Below are positions 12,492 to 24,754 of a stretch of DNA of 64,000 nt, one piece after another; position 1 is the stretch's first letter; each line of letters starts with the position of its first letter. Source of the stretch: Penelope pileata (lineage: Eukaryota > Chordata > Aves > Galliformes > Cracidae). The position numbers were made by a program, and so were the translations under genes. The stretch is from positions 211,922 through 275,921 of the forward strand of contig WBMW01000071.1 in assembly GCA_013396635.1 (NCBI GenBank), read 5' to 3'. The notes beneath the pieces were generated by a model, which worked only from the letters and a program-made list of their open reading frames with translations, did not search any database and was not told where the DNA came from.

Positions 12492-13425
12492 CTGAAACAC
12501 AAACCACACAGGCAAGTGTGTGTAAGGCTTTATTGCTCTTTCACTCCTGCAGAAGTCACCATTGTCCCCCAGCTGCTCTTGTTCCCCAGCTGAACAAGTG
12601 CCACCAAAGTTGTGTGGACAGACTTTGAGCCAACGCGTGGCTCTCAGCTCTCCTGGCACTTGGCTGCCCGTTTCCTCCATGGATGATCTGACCTGGCAGC
12701 AGCAGGAAGGACCCAGCAGGCTCCTGCTGCTCTGCAGACATTACTGAGCCCCAAAATACAGCAAATCTCTATTTTGGCCTTTCATTCCTACCGAATTTGC
12801 ATTGCTTTGCTCTCGATCCCTGAGTTAAAGTGCTCCTTCAAAGAGTCAATAAATAACTTTTGTGTAAAGCATGTGCTTAAAGATCCTGACCCAGGCTGAG
12901 CACTGGACAGCATCAGAATGTGTTTTGCTGTGCACCCGCTGTAAGAATACACCAAGAATTTCAAAACGAGCCACTAAGTAATGTTTCGCAAATGCTTCTG
13001 GATCGAAAGGTCGTGGCGATGGCTCTGTTCCCACATTGTGGTTTATTTCCTTATTCTTTCGATGAGCCCAAAGTCACGATTTGGCTGGGGCTTGGGAGAG
13101 CCAAGAGAAAGAGTCGGGTGTGTGTTGGGGAGTTGCTCCTGAACTCCCGCGCCAAACTTCGGAGAAGAGGCACTGGCCCCTCTCCAGCGCTGGAGAGCAG
13201 CTCCAACCACAACAAAAGAGCAGCAGCACCCAGGGGCTGCCCAGCAGCAGCTGGGCACAAACCAGCAGCCCAGCAGCACTGGTATATTCTGTTTTGGGTT
13301 TGTTTTGGGATGGACATGCGGAAGATGAGATGCTGCGAGGGAATGATGGGACAGAGCGAGCCCTCCCCAGCACGGGAGGATGCCCGGAGCTGGGCTGCAG
13401 CACCGAGCCCCCCCCCCCCGGACCC
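12492..13425. other. Presumed CCDC3 intron 1 and GC-rich exon 1 flank
   Basis: No coding sequence is recognised. Base composition becomes more GC-rich towards 13,425, with a run of about 13 C immediately before the gap. This suggests approach to a promoter-type region. Confidence 0.45.
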
Positions 13426-13993
13426 NNNNNNNNNNNNNNNNNNNNNNNNNNNNNNNNNNNNNNNNNNNNNNNNNNNNNNNNNNNNNNNNNNNNNNNNNNN
13501 NNNNNNNNNNNNNNNNNNNNNNNNNNNNNNNNNNNNNNNNNNNNNNNNNNNNNNNNNNNNNNNNNNNNNNNNNNNNNNNNNNNNNNNNNNNNNNNNNNNN
13601 NNNNNNNNNNNNNNNNNNNNNNNNNNNNNNNNNNNNNNNNNNNNNNNNNNNNNNNNNNNNNNNNNNNNNNNNNNNNNNNNNNNNNNNNNNNNNNNNNNNN
13701 NNNNNNNNNNNNNNNNNNNNNNNNNNNNNNNNNNNNNNNNNNNNNNNNNNNNNNNNNNNNNNNNNNNNNNNNNNNNNNNNNNNNNNNNNNNNNNNNNNNN
13801 NNNNNNNNNNNNNNNNNNNNNNNNNNNNNNNNNNNNNNNNNNNNNNNNNNNNNNNNNNNNNNNNNNNNNNNNNNNNNNNNNNNNNNNNNNNNNNNNNNNN
13901 NNNNNNNNNNNNNNNNNNNNNNNNNNNNNNNNNNNNNNNNNNNNNNNNNNNNNNNNNNNNNNNNNNNNNNNNNNNNNNNNNNNNNNNNNNNNN
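13426..13993. other. Assembly gap (568 N)
   Basis: All bases are N. The flanks are very GC-rich: a C run on the left and a G-rich minisatellite on the right. The first CCDC3 exon (signal peptide and N-terminal domain) is expected on this side of the exon at 12.3 kb and is not found in any resolved sequence, so it probably lies here. The gap length may be an estimate. Confidence 0.99.
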
Positions 13994-14218
13994 GCAAAGG
14001 GGAGGGCTGGGAAAAGGGAGAGATGCGGAGGGGCAGAGATGCGAAGGGGAGGGATGGAAATGGGAGAGGTGCAAAGGGGGAGGTGAAAAGGGAGGGGTGC
14101 GAAGGGGAGGGGTGCGGAGGCAGCGCTGCGAAGAGGAGGGTGCAGAGGGAAGAGGTGGACGGGACGGACATGCAAAGAGGCAAAGCGTAAAGGGGCAGAG
14201 ACGGAAAGGGCAGCCCCG
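13994..14218 (+). repeat. G-rich imperfect minisatellite, about 15-bp unit
   Basis: About 14 imperfect tandem copies of a 14-16 base unit similar to GCGAAGGGGAGGGGT, rich in runs of three to five G. It starts directly at the gap edge, so the array probably extends into the gap. The many G runs give strong potential for quadruplex structure, which explains why sequencing failed here. Confidence 0.8.
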
Positions 14219-14454
14219 GCGGGGGGGGAAGCTGCTGCCAGGCACCCCCTGGCCCCGTGGGGGACACTGACGGTACCCGGGATCTGGGGAGGAAGAGAGG
14301 GGCTTCGCAGAGGTTGGGAGGGAGGTGCGAGGTCCCAGGGGAGCAGGGGGCTGTGCACAGCCTGTGTCACCTACTGCTGTGGGTGCAGAAGATGACAGCA
14401 CGATATGGTCACCACTTCAGCTGGGGACGGAGGAGAAACCCACAACTTGTCTTC
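14219..14454. other. GC-rich flank, no gene recognised
   Basis: Continues the GC-rich block, with a run of nine G at about 14,221-14,229. It may be the upstream flank of the CCDC3 promoter. No exon is seen. Confidence 0.4.
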
Positions 14455-14516
14455 CTTTCTTTTCTTTTCTTTTCTTTTCTTTTCTTTTCTTTTCTTTTTT
14501 TCTTTTCTTTTCTTTC
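14455..14516 (+). repeat. (TTTTC)n microsatellite
   Basis: About twelve tandem TTTTC pentamers with one interruption of extra T residues. Likely polymorphic in length. Confidence 0.95.
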
Positions 14517-15140
14517 CAAAATTCAACCGGTGAGAAAGGTAAAAATAAAAAGTCAGCTCTCCATGTGGTCACACTTCCCATCATTTCTCCCTAGAACTGA
14601 CTGGGGCAGCCGGGAGCTTCTCCAGCTCTTTGGTAGATGGCTCAGGGACTGACCTCTCTCCTGGCACACAAACACTGCTGCAGAGCTCCCGAGCATCCCG
14701 GGGGCCCCGCACCACTCGCAGCCCAAAATAGCTTCCTTCTAGCTCAGTTTTGTCCCTTTCCCACATTAGATCTCACTAGCAATAATAGGGCCAAGAAAGG
14801 GCTTGGGATGCTGAAAAAAACTTTTTTTAGAATATGAATATTGTGCAGATGTGGTCCTGGGTATATCTCTCCCTAATGGTGATGACTACTAGAAGTTTGA
14901 CAGTAAGTTGGCTGGTTCCTTTAATCTGCTCCTCTGTCTGTCTGCTTGTCCTGCCCTCCCCAGGGACTGGGAGCCCCTGGGAGCAGAGGATGCTCTGCTC
15001 TGTTCCGTGTTGGTGCTGTGCCCTGTGTGGGGGGTCCCCATGCACGGCTACTGCTGGAAGCGATGTGCAAAATAATGGATGGTATGTTACATAACACTGA
15101 GCCAGGTTCGTGACAGTGAGACAAGACTTCTTTGGTGACA

Positions 15141-15162
15141 AGCTATTCCCTTGGGAATAGCT
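15141..15162. repeat. Perfect inverted repeat (10-bp arms, 2-base loop)
   Basis: AGCTATTCCC is followed by TT and its exact reverse complement GGGAATAGCT. It can form a hairpin in single strands or bind a dimeric factor. No associated gene is seen. Confidence 0.9.
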
Positions 15163-16199
15163 CCATCAGATCCAGTTGTTTGCAGAGAATAGCCTGGAGG
15201 GTTTGAGAAAGGTAATATTCATATTTCATGATGGCATGGTCCTACGGTGTATTTCACCATAGCTTTGTGCAAGAGCAGAAAAGTTGGTTCTTGCTAAAAC
15301 AGAAGCAGTCTTTTTTTCTAACAAAAGCTCCAGAATGATAGATAGAGCTTTTCTAGCATTTTTCACAATCTGTTTCTTGGAAATCCACAAATCGTTTCAT
15401 AACTTTTGGAAAAATCTTAAAAGGCAAACTGAAAGGATTTTTTTGAAGAAAACATCCTCAGGAAATCCCAATAGATCAGCAAGTTAAACTTTTTTTAGTG
15501 CTAACCGCCAGGAAAAACTGTTTTTGCTTTGGAAACTGAAGGGAATAAATTGTGGCAGAGGAGGTTTCATAGCTTCGTTCAGTAGATTTTAGATATGTAA
15601 ATAGGAGCTAAGGAGGAAAACAAAGGAGTGAGGCTGTTGCTGACTTCAAACAAGGCTGGGGCAGTCCTCAGGGCATTCTCTGCAATGCAGGGTACACAGC
15701 AGGGCTGGCACTAACCTCATCGATAGGTTTCCTTTGGGGAAGGATGCTTTGAGCCATAGGCAAAGACATGGGGGTCCCATAAAGAAAGAGAGAAGTGCCA
15801 CAGGCGGTGGCAGAGGTGTGCAGCCCACCCAAGGCCATCTCTCCGTGCAGCACAATGGTGTTGGAGCCTGAGGGCTTCAACAAGGTGAATCTCATGTTTG
15901 CTGTGGGCAGCAACACGCAGGTGTGCCATTACTCCCAGCTTCTGCAGGACCTAAGCTGATAGTATGACCATGGGTTATTAAATAGCCATAGGTTATTTTG
16001 TCCCGGGAACCAAATTCTTACAGTCACATGAAACACAAGTGCTACTTCCTCTGTGTATACATAAGAGATTGAGATCTTCTGGGAAGAAGGGAGGCAGATT
16101 TAAGCTTCATCTCTGTTTACTGTGTTGCAAGTGAGTGATGGTCAACAGTCCCCAAACCACTTTGGAAATCCCTAATCTCAGCTGAGATCTGTTCTGCTA

Positions 16200-16500
16200 T
16201 TGCTCACCTTTTTGTTAGCCATTACGTAACAGCTGGGAAGCAGGACAGGGAGAAAGAGAGAAGAGAGCGACACAGGCAGCTTGGACCCAAAATGTGGAAG
16301 TGTCTTTAATTAATGCCACTGTTAATTGTCTGAATTAAACTGCTTACATGTGACCAGAGAGTTGGAATCAGTGAGCCGTCTCAGGAAACACAATAGCAAT
16401 TGCTGGCACACGCTGGTTCCGTTTGATGCTCTCCAGTTCTCCTTTTGGTGGGGATTAGCAGAGTGTGGCAGCAAGTAATTAATGTTCTTTGGAATTTCTC
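16200..16500. promoter_or_regulatory. Candidate conserved regulatory element
   Basis: The block contains TTACGTAA (a PAR-bZIP/E4BP4-type palindrome) and several homeodomain cores: TTAATTAATG, GTTAATTG and GTAATTAATG. It has no repeat signature. Such clustering is typical of distal enhancers, but neither conservation nor activity can be judged from the sequence alone. Confidence 0.25.
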
Positions 16501-18399
16501 TGTGGTCCTGCAGAGGTGGCAGTGTCAGCGTGGTGAGGGTACAGTAGGAGTCCGTGGGGCCGATTCAGAGCTGAATGAGCTGAAATGAGGTCTTGGCCGC
16601 AATTCCTGAACAGACGCAGTACACATACAAGTCTGCACATAAAAATAAAAATACCTCTGACCTTAAAGTGCCTGGTTTCCTTGTTGTTTTCCATTTATGC
16701 CTGCTGCACTCAGTGTTGTTGTAAAGGTTTGGGGTGGCTCGTCTCCTCCCATGCCCTCTGTGAGATGTCCCCTGCTGGGACCTCTCCCCGATGGAAGCTC
16801 AACAGAGGTTCATCAGTGTGTCGCTTCTCCTTCCATCCAAACAGGCTGCTCCCTTGGGCTATTTGCTGTTTTCCTTGAGTTCATAAACCCCTTTCAGATC
16901 AGTATTTTAGTAAATAATTACAACCATCTGCACTTGGATCACAATGATTAATGACATTTTGCTCTTCAGTCTTTCTCTACAGAAGCACTGACCATTTTCT
17001 TCTCTCTCCCTTTGTTTCCGTGGCAGTGAAAGGTAGCACGAGCACCTGAATCCTTTCCAGGAGTCCTCCCTCTTCCAACTCTGGATAACATGGAATCAGT
17101 GACACAACATAAGGATTTAGAAACTCTCCCTGGAGACCGCATCCTTCAGATCCCTGTTTGCTTTCTCTGCAGGGATCCACCAGCTGATCTGAGGCAGTCT
17201 TCAATGCAGCGTGAATCCCTTTTTTGCTGTGAACTCAGCATGGGTCTGACAAGTGCTGTAGCCAAAACTAGCTAATCAGGGGATTGTCAACAGAGCCAAT
17301 TAGTGCTCAGGCCACTCATGCATGTGCCACAGTTATTCACTCACTTCCTTGGCTTAGATGGACTTGCAGGCTTTGAGACAGGCTTGTGGTTTTCCCAAGC
17401 AGGAGCTCTTCCTTCTCTTTCACACATCGTTACATCTACTGAAACCAGAGCTTTCTCCCTCCAGGCGGTGTCATTTTCTTTGCTGTTTCTATGGTGATAC
17501 AGGTGATTTAAGCCTTTTAAACAAAAAAACTTGAATCTGTCTCTTTTTGCCTTTGACGTATTGGCAGAGTTGAGTGTTAGTCCAGGTATCAAATGAGAGC
17601 ACAGTGCTCGGAGTCTGGCTGCCTTTCTGGTGGGTGTAGGTGATCTGGAACCTTAACTCAGCTATCTTTTATTTATATATCTGCAATGATTCTTTTGTAG
17701 CCCAGGGTACAAAATGATAAACTCAGATTTCTTCCCCTGTGTCCACCCCTCTTTAAATTGGGCAACCTGCAAAGAGGAGCATTTGGCTACACTGGTATCC
17801 CAACAGGAAGAGATGCTTTCATTACCTTCTCCTATCTGTGTTTCTCTAAGTTGAGTCATTCTTCTCATACATTTTGATGTTTGTTCCATTATGTTTATCT
17901 ATTTTTATGCAACTGTCTGGGCTGGGTGATTCCTATCAAAAAAAATAATATTTCCAGTAGTTCTTTCCAGTTTCTTTCTTTCATTTGAACATCAGTCACA
18001 GCCACGAAGAAATACAGGCCCTATCTTTTGGGATCAGCTAAGAATACATTGTTGTCTCAAGGAGTTTTCAAAAACATACTTTATGCATAGCACTGAGAAG
18101 ACCTTTTTTAATACTGTTGAGAATTTGACCGGAAAAGTGAGCTAAAGAATTAAAATCCTGGTATGAATGGAGATGTTTTCCTACACCTTTTTACCATTCT
18201 TTCTTAGGTCCTTTGTGATGGTGTGCTCCCTCCTGCCCCCAGCTTCCTCCTTCAGACTGGCTATTGTGCTCCAGTCCTTCCTTATGCAGACAGCAAGATG
18301 CCAAAGTCTTTGCTCAGGACTGATAACAGTAAAGGTACAGCCAAGACAGATAACAACCACAATACTGTCTCAAACTGAGTGCTCAAAGAACTGATAGAC

Positions 18400-18960
18400 A
18401 CCTGGTTCAACAGGTGCCAACTGAGCATGCACAAAATACTGTGACTATGAGTCAACCATCTTACCCTGTAAATAGCAAGCAGCCCTAGAGCCCAGTTGAG
18501 CTCTCCCGCAGGACAGCTGGCAGCAGGACAGGATCTCCCCTCAAGTAGGGATGTCTCTCGAGATTACACCTGTGCAGAGATCCCTTACACTTTGACGTCA
18601 AGATGTCCTGCCAATATAGATCCTCAGCAAGTGACTAATAGTTCTAAGCTTTGCTAAGATTATATCTTAGACTGACTGTGCACATACAATATCCCAGATG
18701 AATCACCAACCAAATCTAGGGCTAGGAGTGGATCCAGTCACATCTGGGCTTCCTACCTCTGTGGTTCAAGGAGCTAAGAAAGAAAGTGGGTCCACTCTGA
18801 ACCTCGTGATTCAATGGGAGGGTCTCCTGGATGAGTGTACTTAACCCTACCCTCTATGCTGTAAATAATTAAACACACCTTGCCATTACAAATCTTGATA
18901 AATCACTGTTTTATTTATGATTAAGCTTTGTTAAATCACTATATTCTCTTGATAAATAGA
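18400..18960 (+). mobile_element. Probable solo LTR of an avian endogenous retrovirus
   Basis: About 560 bases that I recognise as resembling chicken ERVL-class LTRs. Characteristic words include GCCCAGTTGAGCTCTCCCGC, GGACAGGATCTCCCCTCAAG, CTCAGCAAGTGACTAATAGT and AGAAAGAAAGTGGGTCCACT. An AT-rich TGTAAATAATTAAACACACC segment near the end suits the polyadenylation region. No gag, pol or env coding sequence flanks it, so it is likely a solo LTR. Exact ends and target duplication were not resolved. Confidence 0.6.
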
Positions 18961-19384
18961 TATTCCTGTTTATCTCTTATGATGGAAGTGTATTTTCCAT
19001 CCATGAAACCCTTTGGCCTTTTCTCTTCCCTGCTGCCCATTTTCCCCATCCTGCACTCATGTATCCACACAATCCCACTCTCCACTGTCCCCATTCTCTG
19101 ACGAATCTCACCAATGTAAATGCAGTTTCCTTTTGATATGGAACTCAACTGTGTCTTCATCCCAAAACTTGAAGCTCATCCTGGTTCTCTGACACCCAGG
19201 GATGTCTGCCTTCATCCCACACCCATCATGGCTGAAGGGGAACCATTGCTGTCATTCCCACAGACCCTTTCTCAATTTCCCAGGCACTGGCACTATCACT
19301 ACCTCCTGCCATCACTTGGGGTGACAGTCTGGATGTCACCCTCAGCTTAGAGTTTTCTCGCTATTCTCAAGACCCGTCCAGGCA
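18961..19384. other. Intergenic DNA
   Basis: No gene or repeat recognised. Confidence 0.4.
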
Positions 19385-19482
19385 CCTACCTGTGTGACCT
19401 AATGTAGGTACCTGCTTTAGCAGGGGGATTGGACTCAATGATCTCTAGAGGTCCCTTCCAACCCCTGCGGCTCTGTGAAGGT
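19385..19482 (+). mobile_element. CR1 LINE 3'-end fragment
   Basis: Short plus-strand CR1 end: GCAGGGGGATTGGACTCAAT, GATCTCTAGAGGTCCCTTCC and AACCCCTGCGGCTCTGTGA. Strongly 5'-truncated. Confidence 0.9.
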
Positions 19483-22400
19483 CACATAGACCAGATGTGA
19501 CCACTCACACAATGAAATGCTGCCCAGGCTCTTTCTTCTGATGTCTTTAGTCCAGCAGCATCTTTTCCTGTGCAGACCCAGTCTTGGCCCACGACTGACC
19601 CCCCAGCTTGTTGCTATACCTACTGATTTCCCATCACTACTGATCATATTCACAACACATCTCCTCACTGGGGTTCCATATCCAACCCTTGCTTCATGCC
19701 AGGTTCTTACAGACAAGTTCTGAGGCAAGGACCTCCTCAGCTCTGCATTTCTCCATCATCTGGATCACGAGTTGTGACCACAGGCCTACGAATGAGAATA
19801 ACAACGTGCAGGCTGATCCCAGCCCAAGTCAGCAGAGGCCAGCAGTTGCTGTGCTCAGAAGGCTGTTCATAAATCAACGTGAAATGCACTGTCTGAGCAT
19901 AGCTCCCAGTAGACACACATCTGCATAACACATACCACTGACACAACTGGTGATGGGAAAAATATCTAAACATATCATTCCCACAGCTGCGGAGGAATGA
20001 ATAAAGATGTCTCATTCTCCTGTCCCTGGGGTGAACTCTGGTTCAGGTGAATGCAGTTCTTACGAGTTAGAGGTTTTAAAGGCAGAGGGACACTTAGGAA
20101 AGTCTGATCTGACCACACTGGCTAGAAAATGTCCCTCAGGGGTTCTTGTGTCATGGCCATAACTGAATTTAGAAGAAGAAAGCAGAAAAAAGACATCAAC
20201 CCTCACTTAAAAATCTCAGAAACTGAAGAAGCAAGTTCACCACCCAGTGAGTTCTTTCAGTGCTAAAGTCTTATGTTTTCACCTTTTCTGGATTTGTTTA
20301 GCTTCAGCTTCCAGCCACGGGATCATGACATGCTGTTATCTTCTACAAGAAAAAAACAAACCACCACCACCAAAAAATAAAAAAGGAACTACAACTCCTT
20401 ATTAAAAATCCTCATCCAATTTCAGCATGTATAATCCAACAACCAAGCATTCCCTTGAATAAAATGAGTATAACTAGCTTCTGTCACTTGGTGACAGGAT
20501 GGCCAAACTTCTAGTCATTACTGTAGCATGCTTGATGCAGATTTTCAAAGTCCTTTTCTCCTGCATAGACCAGAGATGAATGCTGTATTGTAGAGACCAG
20601 TCTCCAAAGAGCCACTCCTGTTTGGTTTTCTGCTCCTTCACCCAAGCACTGTAATTATTCTGCTAGTCAGTGTTACACAAGGGTGGAGAAATTTGCATTG
20701 GTCACTCCTACAGAAAAATTGTATTGGCAAAGTGAAGTTTGCATTTCAGTTCTACCTCAGTCAAGTGGATCCAATTCTGGCCCAATTTTTTGCCAGAGCC
20801 CCTGTCCCTGCTGTACCCTGATCCTCCCACTGGGTCTCTCTGGCTGCTGAATCACATGAAGAAAATGATCATGTCCAAACCCTAGTGCAGGACAGAGACA
20901 AGGGGAGAGAGGCACCTACGGTGAGCAATCTTGGCACAATGTATAGTTAATGCAATTGAACTCACACTGTGCTCAGTTTTCACAACTGAGTTCTAACTCT
21001 GGTGAGTTAATTCCCTTTGATGTCCCTTATGTTCCTCCCCTGCTTCCACTGAGTCTAAAACAACCCAAATGTCCATCTTGCTTATGGAATTACTGAACCT
21101 ATAAGACAATACAAAGTGCATTCACATGAGGATTTGGGATTAAACCTCTCTTGTTTATGTTAAACATAACATCTTAATTCTTCCACTGCTGCAGGGCAAA
21201 TGAATCTCCAGAGCCCCAAAGAAACCTGCTTTCAAGCCCTAGAGCAAAGGTCAGTGTGATTTGTTTTTCATTACAGATGTTCTTTCCAGTGAAGTTGTCT
21301 CATGGTATATGACAGTCCTCTTACAAAACACCTTTATGCGATTTACAGCATTTTTACTTAGATACTGTCCATTGTAAGACAACATATGCTTAATTTTCAC
21401 CACATTTCTCCTTTCAACTGCACAGCTTCATGGATTATCTTACTTTTTTCCTGGGACATGATAAGGAACACAACTGCCTGCCATCAATGTCTCACCCAGC
21501 ATCCAAGGAGCTCTGGATTTGTGGAGTGAATTCCATTGAATCTGGCAGTTCCCTGAACTGGGCTGGGCTGCAGCCTCCCAGCTCTGGGGAGAGTAGGGAA
21601 AAGGTGGAGAGGAGGTGGGAGGAAAGGCAGGAAAAAACTTGGGGTAAGAGAAAAGGGGCAGTGAAGGAAGTAGCTGGTCAAGGAAAATTTAAGGTGATGT
21701 GGGCTTGAGCAGATCTTGCTCTTTTCTGGTATGTTTTTAAATAAGGCTTTCTGGATCTTTGACACAGACACTTGTGTTTGTTGAGCAGTTGACACAAGCA
21801 CATCACCCCTGTCATTGTGAAGGAGGTTTATTTGGATTTTAGAAACTGCCCTCAGGAAAGGATAAAAAAAACTGTGCTTAACCTCATAAGTTGACCCACG
21901 GGTGTGGCCATGGTAGTGAAATGGGCTTTAATCCAGCCCTCCTGGTGGAGATTGCTCCCTCCTCTCACAGCAGTCAGATGGCTCCATACTCATCAAAACT
22001 CCTCCTGATTTAGGAGCTGATGACACATGTGCAAGACAGGCAGTGCTGGAATCAGGTATGGATACAAAATCCATCAGCAGCAAGCTAAGCAAATTATTTG
22101 CTGGATTATATTGTTTGTTTGCAAAACTACTTGGTTCCTCCTTAGGTTGCATTTACTTTTTGGGCTAAAACTTCATGTTTTGCATGTTCATCTTGGGTAG
22201 ATTTGAGGAAAACATCTTGATGGTCTCTTCACCAAGGAAAGCTAAAGAGCAATGTCTTATTTCACCTTTGTTGAAGGCTGTGTTCCTATGAGTAGACATA
22301 AGACCCCCATATTTGTCTGAAGGGTGAGGATGGAAAAGGAGATTGACTGGGAAGATAAGATTTGGGGACCAAAAGGTTAGGCCTGGTAGATGACATAGGT

Positions 22401-24754
22401 ACCAGCTTCTTAGTGCATAAAGCAATTGTGAAGGTGCATCCATTAATGTGTTAATGGCACTCAGATAACGTGGAGACAAGCATTGTAGCAAAGCGCATCC
22501 AGGTATTAGGAGTTCTGCCTTAATGATTCCAGGACAGAAGATTTCAGGATGTTTGCATGCTGAGTGGCAGAGATTAAACCTGGCTGCTCTGTAGCAAAGC
22601 ACAGTCTGAGCTCAGGACTCAACACCCTGAACTAACACAGGATGCTTAGGAGACATCAGAAGTTCTTGTGCTACCAAAGATTTACAGTTACCTATAGATA
22701 TAAGTAGGGTCAGTTTGTGTCTGTGTATGCATAGAACTTCTTGAGATACCAGAAAGAACCTTCTTTGAGGTTTCCATTTCCAGGTAGAAGTGTAAAATGA
22801 ACCAAGAGCTCTAAAAACCCATTTGTCCAGGAGAGTAGCCCAGTGCAATACTCTGAGAAGAGCTGACTTGTGCGGGCACTAAAAATCCAGCAGCACAGAG
22901 GCATGCTGGAGCTGGGCACAGGCATAGCCTGAGGTCTTGCTGGAGTCTGAAACACTTAAGAGGGGCTTTTGCAAGGCAGAGAGCCTGAAGAAATTATCTC
23001 TGTTATTTGGAGGACCATCTTATTGCAGGAGTAACTGGGAATCTGAGCACAAATCACCTGCAGCCCATTCGCCCCCTCACCACTAGTTTGGTGCTGAGCT
23101 TCAGCCCTGAGCTTTGTCTGCTGCACAGGTGACAACATAACCAAAGAGAGAAGGAAAAAATCTCTTTTTCACAGAGATCTATGCTAATCTCCAACTCTGA
23201 TTAAATACATCCCAGCTGCTAGGAACAGCTGTGAAAGATTTTATTTTCTTTCCCTTTTTCAAATGTGATGCATTCCTCCTCCTCACCATCCCCTGGTGAA
23301 GGGGGGAAGAAGAGCCTCAGATAAAAGCCTTGCTCCAGGGCAAGCAAAGATCCAAACTGCAGCTTTGCATAAATCTGTCACTTGGATTCCCTGGAGAGCA
23401 ACTACAAACTTGAAAAATAGCATAGTGAAGCAGGCACAGGTGTGAACTCCTCTTTTTAATATTTGGTTTAAAAAAATAAATAAATTTGCTGTGAACAGCA
23501 CCCAGATCATGATTTTTTTCACCCAGCTTTAAGCTTCTTTAGCTCTTCTGGAACTATTACTATGCTGATAAACATGTTATTTGTAAACCAGAAATGAAAC
23601 TACAATGAGAAAATTGTCCTGTACCCACATCCACTGTAAAATCCACATTGACCACCCTTCTGCTGCTTTATCCTTCCCCTAGAAGGATTTGTGAGGGAGT
23701 TTTGGCTCTCTACCTTTTAAATGCAAATACATCCAAGATTTGCTGGGCTTGGCTTGGGGTAGGAGGGCAGCCTCTGGGGAGGTTCAGTTATGTCTTTCAC
23801 CCCAGGGTCAGCTTTGCATCCCACGTTAAATTTGGCTCCTTTACTTGAAACAAAGACACACTGTTGTTACACAGCCTTCTCTCCTCCATCCAGGCACTTT
23901 CATCCCCAAACGCTTTGGCAGCAAGTGGCTGGGGCTGGCTGCGTGGGCTGAGCTCATCCCAGGCTCCTGAAGGCTCCTCTTGCCCCCCACACCCTACACT
24001 TGTCCCTAAATCTTTCATGTTCTCCCTAAGCAGGAGGGTGTCTGGTGTTTGGTTAAGGCTCCATTGTAAAGGAGGAAATTGCTTTTGAGACTGCAGTCCC
24101 AGGGGCTGCACTTTTCTTGTGCAATTAAACCTTTATCCGACCTCATGCTGCAGTGATAATGCTTGCTGAATAGGTGTTTGCTGACAGACGTCGACCTACA
24201 GCCTAAATAATATGAGGCAAATACTTCTAAGTTTGTTTGCTTGTGGATTTTTTTTAAGCCATTGCCTAGTTCATAGGTGAAACAGGATTAACAGTAAATA
24301 AACTATTTAGGCCTGTTCTGGATACTAGCGTCTAGGACTGTATTGTACTAGTGTGCACACCTAAACCATAATCCTGTGCAACTATAATCTGAGAGTACAC
24401 AGAAAATGGTCTACCTACCTAGGTAGTTTTGCATTTCAGTGCTGCTCTGGTTGTGCTGAAAGCCAAATTAATAACATTTGGCCAAGTTCTGCATAAGTTG
24501 AAACTTGACTTTTGGCTCTGTTTCTGTCTGACAAAGAGCAAGATTTTGATGTTCCTTTCAGCAGCGTTGCTTTCTACTTCAGCATGCAAGCTGTGGGTGG
24601 CTTTTCTTCAGATTGAGAACACCGGTGGGTCTTGTGTGTCATGGTGGGAGGGTGACATGGGGTTGGATTTAAAGAGGTGAAGAGCCAACATTTGTGAAGC
24701 TTTTGCAGCCTATGCAATTAATTTGTAACAACAGAGCTTGCATAAGCCCTGCCA
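19483..24754. other. Intergenic DNA
   Basis: Over 5 kb without a recognised gene, RNA gene or repeat. The longest open frames (up to 145 codons at 22,165-22,602 on the minus strand) have no recognisable domain and no coding-like context. Confidence 0.45.

Larger units (their letters stand above)
14517..18399. other. Intergenic DNA between CCDC3 and OPTN
   Basis: No gene recognised. It contains a perfect 22-base palindrome (15,141-15,162), a TTACGTAA motif (16,222-16,229) and an AT-rich block with homeodomain-type words (16,290-16,500). Short open frames here show no recognisable domain. Confidence 0.5.

Noticed and set aside
12920..14401. Very long open frames on both strands (about 300-450 codons)
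   Set aside because: They exist only because the 568-base N gap has no stops; the resolved parts are not coding-like.
15785..15955. Plus-strand frame reading VLEPEGFNKVNLMFAVG, followed by SNTQVCHYSQLL
   Set aside because: Looks protein-like but I cannot match it to any family, a stop lies just upstream and flanking frames are closed. A decayed pseudogene piece is possible but unsupported. A protein search would decide.
22165..22602. Minus-strand open frame of 145 codons
   Set aside because: No domain, no conserved composition and no splice context. Within the range expected by chance in 64 kb.
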